64,000 bases of DNA from Pleodorina starrii. Its lineage: Eukaryota; Chlorophyta; Chlorophyceae; Chlamydomonadales; Volvocaceae. The notes beneath the pieces are model-generated. The model did no database searches and was not told the origin of the DNA. It saw only the letters and a list, made by a program, of their open reading frames with translations. Positions 10,436-21,649 of this stretch are shown here, one piece after another. Location of the stretch: contig BRXU01000015.1 in the NCBI GenBank assembly GCA_030267565.1, forward strand, positions 867,001 to 931,000, written 5' to 3'. Position 1 is the first letter of the stretch. Each line of letters starts with the position of its first letter. Made by a program: the position numbers and the translations under genes.

Positions 10436-12199
10436 ATGGACTCTCTCCCGTACGTCGACACCCTGTTCAAAGAGTACCTCCTGTTTCGGGGCTTTACAGC
10501 GACCCTGCAGGTACAGCGAAAGGGGGAGGGATACAGGGCGCCACCGGTCCCGGGGTTAAAGCCAAGCCACGCACCACACAGCAACCCGCAGCGCGCGCCT
10601 TCCCGAGAACCCCCTTGGCGGTCCCGCCCACTACAGGGAGGGGGCCCCTCCAGAAGGATGCGCTCTTTACGCTTCCCGCCCCTCCTTTCCTCCCCCTTCA
10701 CCCCGCTGCTCCCCCGCGCAACAGTCCTTCGGCGCCGAGCTAGCCGCGGACCGCTGCTGTGGCTTCCAGGTGCGGCGCCTCTCACTGGAAGGGCAGTGCG
10801 AGCGCGCACGGGTGACCGTGTTCTGCAGCGAAGTCTAAGCGGAAGCGAACGAGGGGCGGTTAGCAAGAGCCGCAGGCGCCCCGTGCGGCGGCGCGTGCGC
10901 AAAAAACGGTGGCGCTAGGAGGCCGTGGGCGCGGCTATTCATCGGTAGTGCAGGTCGGATCTCGGAAGCGAGACGCGGACAAGCTGCCAGACGCGCGCGC
11001 GCACCACGTGCCACGTGCCATATGGCCCACTCCACTCGGGCTCCCCCTCCCCACCGCCCGTAGATGCGCAATCAGTCCCTGCGGCAGGTAACAAAGCAAA
11101 GCTCGGATGCACAGCGCTCGGAACTGACCCACGGGTCGGTCCTTCCGCCCTTCGGCCGCCGTTCCCGGCCGGCTTCCCCCCCCCCCCCGATCAGGCGGAG
11201 GCCCTGTGCGAGCTCATCTTCGGGCAGCTCCTGCCACAGTGCCGTACGACACAGCTCATGGAGCTTTTGGAGCTCCTGGCGGACAGGTACCGCAGGCGCC
11301 TGATTTGGAGGGGGGGGTTGCCGAGTCCGGGCTCTGCCTCCACGTGTCCTGATCAGGCTCTTTCAGCCGCGCGCCCAGCTTGGTGCTTTTCTGTTCCCAA
11401 CCGCGCCTCCCCCTCCCTCCCTCCCTCCTCCATACCGTATGTCCTGATCAGGCTGTACAGCCAGCTGGACGGGCGGTTCGAGGCGCTGGTGGAGCGGATG
11501 GAGGTGGCGCTGGTCAAGGCGGCGCTGGTGACGTGTGTCAGGTCGGGGAAGCAGGACAAGGTGCGTTTGAGTGGGGTCGGGTCGGGTCGGGTCAGGTCGG
11601 GTAGGCAGGAGAAGGTGCGTTTGGAAGTTGGGTCGGGTCAGGTCGGGTCGGGTCAGGTCGGGTAGGCAGGAGAAGGTGCGTTTGGAAGTTGGGTCGGGTC
11701 AGGTCGGTGTGGACTTGGCTGGCGCTGCGGGACCGATGGAGGGTGATGTGCGCCAACTGGTTGTGGGTGTTGTTGCTAAGCTGCCGCCGGCTCGCTGGCC
11801 CCACTCGCTGACTCACCACCCCACTCGCTGCAACGTCCTCTCCTGCCTTTGACCTTCCCTGATACTGTGTGCGGTGGCGCAGGTTTCGGAGTTCTTCCGG
11901 CACTACGGCGACTCACTGCTGTCTGGACCCGAGGTGCGGCCATGCCAGGAACGGGCGGGTCTGGCCTGGTCTGGTCTGGAGATTTGGGCCCGGCGGTGCG
12001 CGGGCGCGGGGAGCATGGATCCCATTCTAGGCCCCTCTTTCGGCTTGCTGCCTCTGGTCTTGTTGATCTATTGCAGTGGCCTCCAGTGGCCCTCTTCGTT
12101 GCGCCACCTCCCTCCCAGGTGCTGCTCGCCCTCCCTCGGCCGGTATCTTTTATCTTTCCCTCGGGCGGCTCCCACCCTCCTCCCAGATCCCTCCGCGGG

Positions 12200-12247
<48 letters not shown>

Positions 12248-15200
12248 CCACTACCACCACTGGCGGGCACCTGCACTTGTATCCTCCTCCCGCCTCCCTT
12301 CTTCGCCCTCACCCCGCCTCCTCCCGCCTCCACCCGCCTCCCTCCCCCCGGCGGGCCAGGCCGGCGTGTGGCGCCAGTGGGCTGCGCTGGCGTTCGTGCC
12401 CACCCCCCGCAAGGACCCTGCATTCCAGGTGCGCGGAGCACACGCACAGCACGCACAGCACAGCGCCGCTAGGTGCGCGCCTGCGCGCCCATAGCTCGGT
12501 TTGATTGTCCTTTTCTGTCGCACGCCACACCCCAGCACACCCCACCCCACCCCACCACACCCATATGACGCGCCTACCGGTATTACTGCCAACCCCACAG
12601 GCCTACTTCAACCCCGAGTGGTTGAACCTTCTGGAGGTGCGGGAGGGCGGTCGGGTAGTGGCGCGCGCAGGCCTCGGATGTCCCCTTCCCCGCCTGCTCT
12701 CCGACCCGGACCTTGCTGGCCTGCATAAGAAGCGCAACCCAGGGCCGGGGCAGGGGCCGGGGCCGTGGTCGGGCACCCACGCCCATTGTTCTTTACCTCG
12801 CTCCCTGACGTTGACCCGGCCCCGGGGCCGGGGCCCTGCCGCGGCCATCAGCCCTCCCTGCCCCGCGCCACCGCTGGCCCCCGCCCCCATCGGCTGCCCC
12901 GCAGGTCTCCTTCCGCAACTTCCTGTGTCAGGTCATGGCCTCACTGCCGCTGCCCGCCGTGCTGCGGTTCAACGCCGACCGCCGCCAGCGACTGGCGCTG
13001 CAACAGCAGGTCAGTGAGCGCGCGACCGACCGAGCAAGCGAGTGAGCGAGTGAGCGAGCGAGCGAGTGAGCAACCAATCGATCGAGCGAGCGGAGCCTAA
13101 ATGCGACTGGAAGAAAGCCGACCGTTTGACGCATACATGGCGATCAGGACGAGGGCTTCACTTAAGGCCCTTGTACGGCGCACTTGTACGGGATGCAGTT
13201 GTGGTGATTTCCGGCCATTGCGGGTTGCAGGTTGATTCGCTGCAGCGCCAGCTTGAGACGACGACGCAGCGGCTGGCTGCGGCAACGCAGCAGTTGGCGG
13301 CGACGGCGGCGGCGGCGCAGCTGGCAGCGGCGGCGGAGGCCCGGCAGCGGGCGGACGACGCGGACAGGGCGACGAGAGGGGGGGCAACGGCGGACCCCGC
13401 AACACCGGCGGCGGCGACGGCGGTGGCGGCTGATGGGACAGGCGCCGCCGCGCCGGGTACGGCGCCGTCTCGGGCGCGGTCGCCCGCAGCCGCTGCTGCA
13501 GCGTCTGCACCTGCCGCCGCTGCCGCCAAGGTTCCGGCTCCCGCTGCTCAGCCCCGGCCGAGCGGTGGCGACGAGGCCGCGGCGGCGGCGAAGCGGCGGC
13601 CGAAGTCTTCCTCCGCTCCGCCGCCGTCGCCGCCGCTGTCGTCGTCGCCGCCGCCGCCGCCGTCAGCCCCACGGCTGTCGTCGCCGACGTCGCTGGCGCA
13701 GCAGCCGCAGCCACTGCTTCACCACCCGCCACCTCACCACCACGGCCGCACGCTGAGCTTGGAGGTGCGGCGGTGCGGGGGGGGGGGGGGGGCGGGGCGC
13801 GTTGGAGGGAGAGGAGTCTTGCTAGTACGATCCGGCGGACAAGGAGGAGGGGCGGCTGCGTCCCAGCAGGGGGTGACTGGATCTGGAGTTGTGAGTGCCG
13901 TTCTTTCATGGAGGAGTCAGGCATTGGTTTTCGCTTCTGCCGTCGCGTTTTGGCTGCCTCCCGGGACCTCCTCCATCACCACTGAACATAACCCCCTCTC
14001 TCCTCCTCCCCTTGTCCTCCTCTTCCTACTACTCCACATCGACATCATCGTCATCCTACTCCTCTTCCGCCTCTTCCGCGTCCTCCTCCCTCCCCCGCAG
14101 GCCTGGCACTCCGTCGAGGAAGCGGACGACCAGCCAGAGGTACGGCACCTGCCACACCCGGCTAGGGCCAGGACGCTGGGCCAACGGGGTCTGGACGAGA
14201 GTCGCGCACCTCAGCGCCAGTGCCCCCCTTGCATTGTGACATTCGCGCGATTCGACCCCGGGCACCACAGCGAAGAGACCTGCTTCGAGGCCTCTGGCTC
14301 GCCACCGAGCGGGCGGCCTCTGATTATGGGGGTAGCCGCAATTACCGTATGTGGGTAACACGTAACGCGTTGCACACGGTTCCCGATGCCTTGCTCACAG
14401 GCGGCGGCGGCCCTGCCCATCCCCGGCACGTCCCCAGCGGCCGGTGTGGGGGCCAGCGTTAGCGGCGCCCCTGCCGCTGCCGCTGTCGGCGTTGGAGGAA
14501 TCAGGGCGGCCGTCAGCCGCGGTGGCGGCAGCCAGCGCACCACCGCCGCCTTCGAGGGCTTCGCAGCAGCGGCCGAAACAAAGGGCGACTCGCCGCCGCC
14601 GCTGGGCGCCGGCGGCGGCGGTGGCGCCGCCGCCAGCAGCAGCCACGATGCGCTGGCCGCGGCGCCGGCGCCTTCGAGCCCGTCGCAGCGCCCCGGTGGG
14701 AGCCTGCCGCCGCTGGCGGAGGGCGACGGCGAGCCGGCGCCGGTGCCCCTGGCGGCCGCGTCGCCGCCGAGCCTTGCGTCCAGCGTCGCCGCGGCTGCCG
14801 CCGGCGGAGCCTCCGTTGCGGCGGAGGTGGCGGCGGCGAGCGGGGCAGCGTCGGAGCGGCGGCAGCTGCCGCTGAGTTCAGGCCAGGCGAGCGGTGCGAC
14901 CTTCCTCGGCCACGGCCGCGACCTCGCAGGCGGTGGCGGCCTGGGGGCTGGCGAGGGTCCTGATGCCGATGTGGATGTGGATGTGGAGGAAGATCCCGCG
15001 GTGATGCTGGTTTCGGGGCCGACGGAGGCCCCGCCCCAGGGCCCTCTCCGTCGTCTGGTCGTCGGCGGCGGCAGCATAAGCGACGGCGGCGACGGCGACG
15101 GCGGCGGCGCACCGCGTAGTGTCGTGGTGGACGACGATGACGGCACCGCCAGCGCCAGCGCCAGCGCCTCGGACGACGAGGAGGAGGAAGAGGAGGGGGA

Positions 15201-18200
15201 GGTGCAGGAGGAGGAAGGCGACGAAGGCGGCGAGGGGGCGGGGGAGGCGAGTGGGAGCGGCAGCGGCGACGGCGCAGCCGCCGCCGTCACGGCAGCGCCG
15301 TCGGCCGGGGGCGCGTCGGTCGGGTCACAGCCGCGGAGCCACACTGCTGCGGTGCCTGTGCCGACGCGGCCGCCTGGCGGCGGCGCCGGCGGGGTTGTCG
15401 GCTCTGCCGCTGGCAGCGCCCCGGCTGGCGTCGGCGGCGGCGCTGCTGTGGTCGGCGGCGGCCGCTGGCAGGGTGTTAGCACCCACTCGGCGGCGCCGGG
15501 GACGCTGCACCGCCGCGGCGCTGCCGTACTGGCGGCACAATTCTCGCCGGGTGGCGGCCACAATGTGGCGACGGGCGCGGCGGACGGCTCCGTGGCGATT
15601 TGGTCGGCCACCGCGGTGGGTCGGTGGGTCGGTGGGCCCGTGGGTCAGTGGGTCGGTTGGTCGGTTGGTCGGTGGGTCGGGTCGGTGGGTCGGTGGACCG
15701 GTGGGTCGTTGGGTCGGTGGGTCGTTGGGTCGGTGGACCCGTGGGTCGTTGGGTCGTTGGGTCGGTGGACCCTTGGGTCGGTGGGTCAGTGGACCCGTGG
15801 GTCGGTGGGTCGGTGGTTCGGTGGGTCGGTGGACCCGTGGGTCGGTGGGTCGGTGGACCCGTGGGTCGGTGGGTCGGTGGGTCGGCGGACCCGTAGGTCG
15901 GTCGGTCGGTGGTTCGGTGGGTCGGTTGACCCGTGGGTCGGTGGGTCGGTGGACCCGTGGGTCGGTGGGTCGGTGGGTCGGCCCAGGCACCGGCCCAGGC
16001 ACCGGCTAATCTCAAGACGGGCAATGCGCCAGCGATCAATGCAATGCAATGCAGACGTATGCAGTGCGCAGCCGGGACTTTGGATGGCGTCTCAGTGTCA
16101 GCCCATTAACCAACCCACCAACCAACCGCTGACGACCGTTTCATGCTGCCCTTGATTGCACGTGCTGTGTGTTACGGCAATGTACGACGGCGGATCTGTA
16201 CGACGACAGTCCTCGAGCGCGTCGACCTCACCTCGCGAGGCGCGCCTGGCTTGTGGAGCGCCCGTGACGTGTGTGGCCTGGGACGCGCGGGCCGATAAGG
16301 TACGGCAGTACGGCGGTACGGCGCTTCCATGGTGCAAGTGGTGTTGGAGGATCGGGGGAATGTTACTAAGAAGCCACACGTGTCAATGAGACCACTCCTC
16401 CCCAAGCCAGTTTCCTCCGCCTCCTCCTTCGCCTGCCTTGCCGTGCAAAACCCGTGAACCCCTCCCTCCCCGCCTTCCCCTGCGGCCATTTAACCTCCTA
16501 TCAGTTGACATCAGTTGATAGCTCTTGTGGCCGCGAACTGCAACACGGTCAGGCGACCAAGGCCCCTGAACACCCGAACCCACTGTCTGCCACCCTCCCT
16601 CCCTCCCTTGTTCCCTCCCTCCCTCCTTCCCTCCTTCCCTCCCCGCCCCTCCCGTGCACCTCACAGATCATGTTGGTGGGCACCGGCGGCCACGGCATCC
16701 TGGCCTGGCACGCCGATACCCGCCGTACCGCCGCCGAGATCCCCCCCGACCCCGCCTTCCCCTGGATCAGTCAGCTGGCTTGCAGCCGAAAGGAGCCCGT
16801 GTTCATAGTAGCCGCCGCGACGGCGCCGCCGCCGGGCTCCGGCGCAGCCGCAGCCGCAGCCGCCGCGGCGGCGGCGCCGCACCCGTCGTCAAACCCACAC
16901 GCACACCAGCACCGGCATCAGCACCGGAATCAAGGGACACAGCAGCCGGCGGCGGCGGTGGCGGCGGTGGCGGGCTCACCGGGGCGGACGTCGCAGCTTG
17001 CAGCCACGGGCGGCGGCGGTGGCAGCAGCAGCGGCTTTGGCGGCGGCGGCAGCAGCGGGCGGCTGAGCCTTTGGAACATGCGCGCGTATAAGCGGGTCAG
17101 CAGCTACACTGTACCGCAGGTACGGCGGCCGCGTATCAGCCGACCGCGCATCACAGTGACAGCAGCAGCAACAACAGCAGCAGCAGTTTGGGGCGCAGTT
17201 GCTTTTGCCGTTGTTCATGCGTTGCGGTCGTCTGGTAGAAGACTTCGGCCTCGCGGTGTTGTCATGTTGATGCGGCAACGATGCCATCTTTTGGAGCTCG
17301 GCGACTCTTCCTGGGAAGGCCCCCGCTGTCCTGTACGGCAAGCCTGGGTCCTGGGCCCCTAACGGGAGCGGATTGCCGTACCTGCCGAGTCCCTCCCAAC
17401 CACCCAACCACCCAGCCCCTGCTCCTGCCCACCTTTTGCCCTGTCTGGCAGAACTCTCCGGTGCTCAGTCTGGCGTTTAACTCGCAGGTTAGTCGGGTTT
17501 TAGGGTCTTAGGGTTTTAAGGGTTTAAGAGGTTTCATCCCTTGGGAATTCATGTTTGGTCTGCGGCTGAGGTACAGGACATGGTCGATGGTTTACGGCCA
17601 AGGCCCCAAACGCAACTCCCCCAGTTTTCCCAAATGAGCAAAGACGGTGTGTTGTCTGAGTGTTGTGTGCGCGTGTTTGTGTTGTGTGTGCGTGTTTGTG
17701 TTGTGTGCGCGCTCTGTGCTCTACCTGGCCCCGTCGAGCCGCGTCGCGTCGCGTCACGGGCGTCCTCGTCGCCTCACGACGCGAACGCGAACGCGAACAC
17801 ATCGCGTCGCGTCGCCCATCCCCACAGGGCAGCTGGTTCGCGGCCGGCACGTGCTGCGGTGACGTACATCTGTACGACAGCAGCTCGTCCGGATCCAAGC
17901 AGCACCCGCTCAGCAGCTTCCGGTGAGAGTCCGAGCCGTCCGCCGGTCCGGGGTGGTGGGGAGGGGTGGGCCGGGGTGGGGACGTGGGGTGGGGCAAACG
18001 AGACCACAAAGCAGCGGAGGGCTGCGGGGGCGGGGCCTGTGGGTGATAGTGGGGGTGGGGGTGAAGGTGTGTGTGATGTGTGCGGGTAGGAGGAGGGCGG
18101 GTTGGGGAAATCCACGGATAGGCCGAAGGGAGCCTGGGGGATGGGGGTTAAAAGTAGGGCAGTTCTTATACATACACGGATAGACGCAGTGTGATGCGGA

Positions 18201-19578
18201 CAGACTGACAGACGAATGCCCCGGAGGCGGGGCGTGTGGACTAGTCGCTGCTGAGGCAGCCAGCGGGGCGATGCATCCGGCACCGTGGGGGCTGAGGAGT
18301 CGGTGCGTTCCCCCCTCACTGCGCCCACGGCACTGCCCTGCCGCATTAGCTCAAAGTCCCAGTCCCGCAATCCGACACACGCACACACACACGCCACGCG
18401 TCCGACAGGGCCAACTCCTCGCCCGGCAGCACGACCGTCCCCCCCGCGTCCGCGCCGGCGGCCGTCCAAGTGTACGACAGCTCGGCCGAGACCGTACTGG
18501 TCACGTGCTGCGGCGCGACCGTGCGACTGTGGAGCCTTCGGCGGCTGGCGGAGCCATTGCTATCAGTGCCACTACTGCCGTACTTGCCGTACAGTGGCGG
18601 CGCCTGCGGCGGTTGGTCCACGGACTGGACGCCGTACATGTGTCTGTCGCCGCGCGGCGCCGCGGCGGCGGTAGTGCTGGGGGGCGGCGGTCCGGCGGTG
18701 TACGTGGTGGATCTCCAGGTGTGTACGGTAGTATGACACGGTACGGCAAAGGTACGGCGCGCCGGCGGTACTGCAGAATCCGTGCGCGGGGCTTGCTCGC
18801 CGGGCGCGCAAGACGCGAAATGCCCCTGACTTCATGTGTAGCAGCGGAGGTCGATGGATGGATGGTGTGTCGCTCTGGACCTCAAAACGGGTCGCGGCGG
18901 GTCCGGCCCCCCCAGCCCACACAGCCCACCCGGGCCACCCGGGCCACGGAAACCCTGGCTTCTCGTCCCCCGGGGCCCGCGCAAGACGGCAGGAGTCGCG
19001 CTGGAGCTGAGTTGGCCCCAGCCCTATCAAGCCCTAGTCTGTGCGTCCGCCGCGGCCGTTGCCTTCATCTCGACTTCCCTGGACCCTACCTGGACCCCAC
19101 CTTGCAGGGCAGCAGTTCAGATGACATCGCCGCCTCCGCCGCCGCCACGACCTCTGGCGGCGGCGGCGGCGGCGGCAGCAGCGGCACCTGGCGGAGTGGC
19201 GTCTTCGGCTCGCCCGCCTCCGCCGCCGGCGGCTCCGCCGCCTCGCTCAACCGGCTAGCGACGGCCGCCACCGCCGCTGCCGTCGGGCGCGTCTCCGTCA
19301 TCCTGCCGTACTGCGGTGGCGGGCTGGGACTGGGGCTCGGCGCCGGCAGCGCCGGCGGCGTCGGCGGGATGTCGGAGCTGGTCGTCCCGGATATGTCGTA
19401 CGACCTCGGCGGTGGCGGCGGCGGCGATGGCGGTGACGACTGGGTGTACGGCACGAGCTGCAGCTGGCATCCTGCGCGAGACGTGGTGGTGGTGGGTTAC
19501 AGCGACGGCGCGGTTCAAACGGTGGGGCTCTCGCGGTCAGTCGGCGGCGGCGGTGGCGGCGGGGGCGGCGGCGCATGA
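10436..19578 (+). CDS. WDR91: WDR91 homologue, 1274 residues, 17 exons
   Basis: Exons: 10436-10510, 10725-10769, 11195-11286, 11452-11560, 11883-11933, 12360-12428, 12601-12636, 12905-13009, 13231-13764, 14101-14139, 14401-15615, 16210-16299, 16667-17119, 17452-17487, 17828-17922, 18409-18718, 19108-19578. All joins keep frame. The N-terminus carries the WDR91 hallmark: FKEYLLFRGFTATL, then a helical region, EFFRHYGDSL, AFVPTPRKDPAFQAYF and an NFLCQVMASLPLPAVLRFN block, in the same order as the animal protein. Residues 195-245 look coiled-coil. Residues 245-745 are low-complexity with an acidic Asp/Glu run, far longer than in human WDR91 (about 750 residues in all). From about 750 come WD40 repeats, e.g. 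FSPGGGHNVATGAADGSVAI. Animal WDR91 works with WDR81 on endosomes, restrains class III PI3-kinase and helps early-to-late endosome conversion; that role here is inference. No TGTAA was found after the stop. Confidence 0.85.
12201..12245 (+). repeat. (CAG)15 tract in WDR91 intron 5
   Basis: Fifteen CAG units are followed by CAC/TAC codons. The flanking exons match animal WDR91 directly without this segment, so I place it in an intron. It is nevertheless in frame with both neighbouring exons. Confidence 0.9.
15616..16002 (+). repeat. GGTCGGTG-type minisatellite filling WDR91 intron 11
   Basis: The array of GGGTCGGT units, interspersed with GGACCCGT variants, begins exactly at the GT of the donor at 15616 and runs nearly 400 nt. 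It extends an apparent open frame past the exon, but the frame meets a stop before the next exon. Confidence 0.9.
17495..17530 (+). repeat. Interstitial telomere-like repeat in WDR91 intron 14
   Basis: Degenerate TTTTAGGG-like units start a few bases after the donor at 17488. TTTTAGGG is the Chlamydomonas telomere repeat. Confidence 0.7.
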
Positions 19579-21649
19579 ACGAGACCCGCTGTGCGGCATG
19601 GTACCGGTACTTCTGTCTGATGATAACATCGGTCTGGGGACTACTTGGGAACGTCTGGAAGTGGTGGATTGTGCGTGACCGGCGCCGCCGTGCGCATAGC
19701 TGCGCCTGGGTTGCGCGGCAGGGGGCTGCGAGAGGGCTCACTTTCGGGAGGATGGTGTGAACCAGACGAAGTAGGCGGCGGCGGCAGCGGCAGCAGGCGG
19801 GGAGTTCGGTGCCAGTGAGGCGTCGGTATGTACGGTACCGGTAACTACACCCAAACAAGTTGCGTGAGGCATGTGTGCGAATACCGGTATGTGTGTATTT
19901 TCGCGTGAGAGAGGGCGTGTGAGTGATAGGGCGGGTGAGGGATAGAACACGAACCGCAGCGGAGTGTGTTTGTGGAAGGACTTAGGAGGCATGGGGGCCG
20001 CGATGTGTCCTGGAGAATTCCTTTGTGCGGTGGAGAAATTTTTGCAGAATTCCTTCCATGCAGAATTTCTTCCTGACGCTGATCCGCCTTCGAAATGAGC
20101 TGCTTCCGGTTGGAACCATGAGCGCCGATATGCGCCTGCATGAGAGCAGTTGTCTCGTCAGGCTGAGACGAGTAGTCGTGTTACACAAACATGCCTTGCC
20201 GCATCTTTTGTTCCGGCGTTGTACTGCGCGGTTGTGCCGAACGGCGTTGGTGCTGCTGGAAAGGGCGAACGGCTTCCGAAAGGCCTGCAAAGGCCATGAA
20301 GTAATTCTTCCGACACAAGGTCCTGCATTCACAGTGATCACCATTTCTAGTTGATCGTCTTTCTCTTTTTTTTCGCATCTCAACACGTTGCGTTGGCCAC
20401 GTTGCGTCTTTCCGTGCGACTTCCCGAGGCGGCGGATCAGCGGACCAGGGGCGGACCCACGGGACACGAAACAGCCGCCGATCCTCGCTCGTACACATTG
20501 CGTCACCCTTTGCTGCTGTTCATATCAATATCACAATTCCCAGGTAACCGATCAGCCTGCTGAAAATCTGAAATTTGCATGCGTCCTGACCGACACGGCT
20601 ATCTAGTTTCCACTTTCCAGAGCTTGACTACACGAGGACAACAAACACTAAAATCAATCGATTCCGCTTGCACAAAGCCATTGCAGACTTACGGTCGCTG
20701 ATACTATAACATATCCTGTTCAAGATTCGCCTAGAGGCAGTAGCCCCCTTCACCGTTCACGCACCGCGTTTGTGGCGTGCGCGCACAGCCGCACACCTTG
20801 CGCTCTCGTGCCCTCTGCGCTTCTGTGTCGCGCAACGTGCGCAGCCATCCGCCTAAAGGTAGCTCCATCGGCGACAGCAAAGCCCTACCCAGGTGAGCAG
20901 CGGAATTTGGGATTCGGGGCGTGGCGAGCGAGCGCCGACAGGGCTGCTGCTTCCACGGGCCGCCTCTCAGTGGCCTCTGTGCGATGCTGATGCCAGCGAC
21001 GCGCGCGCGATGTGACCTCAGCCCCTCAGCCCCGACGCGCAAACATCCGTTTACGATGCCAACTTTAGGCTTCCGCCTCGACAGTTTCTGTCGGCTGTCG
21101 GGTGCGGACTGCACCAAATGGCGATAGATCCTCTGGCGGTCCTCTGGGGTCCGTCCGCGCTAAAACGATTCGTCCTTCCGCACTCTTCCGCGACCGAGCA
21201 AGGCACTCTTTACAGCGCGTAAAAAAACGTCCGATACTCTGAACGCGCTTTACGCGTTGTATGCGTCGTAGACGAACGGCGATTTGGCGACGTTGGCTGG
21301 AATCAACGACGATTTGCAATGACCGGCGGTCGGCTGTGTTTCGCCTCCGCCTCGCGCGCCGTAGTGGCTTTCGTTACGGTTTTCCGGTGCCGTGCGTCGA
21401 TACTCGACAGCCGCATTTTGTCTGTGGGCAAAATCCAAAAAAAGCCGCTTTCTTCGCTGCTGGTGCTCCGGGATGTTCCTCCGACGCGGGCGGCCCCCGC
21501 GACCCCCGCCTCGCCCGCCGAAACGCCGCCGAGAGGCGGAAACACGCGCCCTGCCTTCACTGCCCTGACCTAGCCTCTGCCCTGCCTCCACTGCGCACAC
21601 CCGCCCTCGCACCCTCTGTCTCTCTCTCTCTCGTGTGTGTAGCCACGGT
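19579..21649. other. Intergenic region between WDR91 and the 21650 gene
   Basis: It holds the WDR91 3' end and the upstream region of the next gene. Frames on both strands around 19980-20510 are open for 100-170 codons in less GC-rich DNA. They show no recognisable motif or splice-supported partner, so I do not call a gene. A CT-rich run near 21617-21633 lies just before the ATG at 21650 and could belong to the 5' UTR or an upstream intron end. Confidence 0.4.

Noticed and set aside
13097..13924. Long minus-strand frame opposite WDR91 exon 9
   Set aside because: It is a shadow of Ala/Gln/Pro-rich coding sequence on the plus strand, with low-complexity Arg/Pro composition.
14211..15611. 466-codon minus-strand frame
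   Set aside because: Complement of WDR91 exon 11; Ala/Pro/Ser low complexity with no motif, as expected from GC-rich codon shadows.
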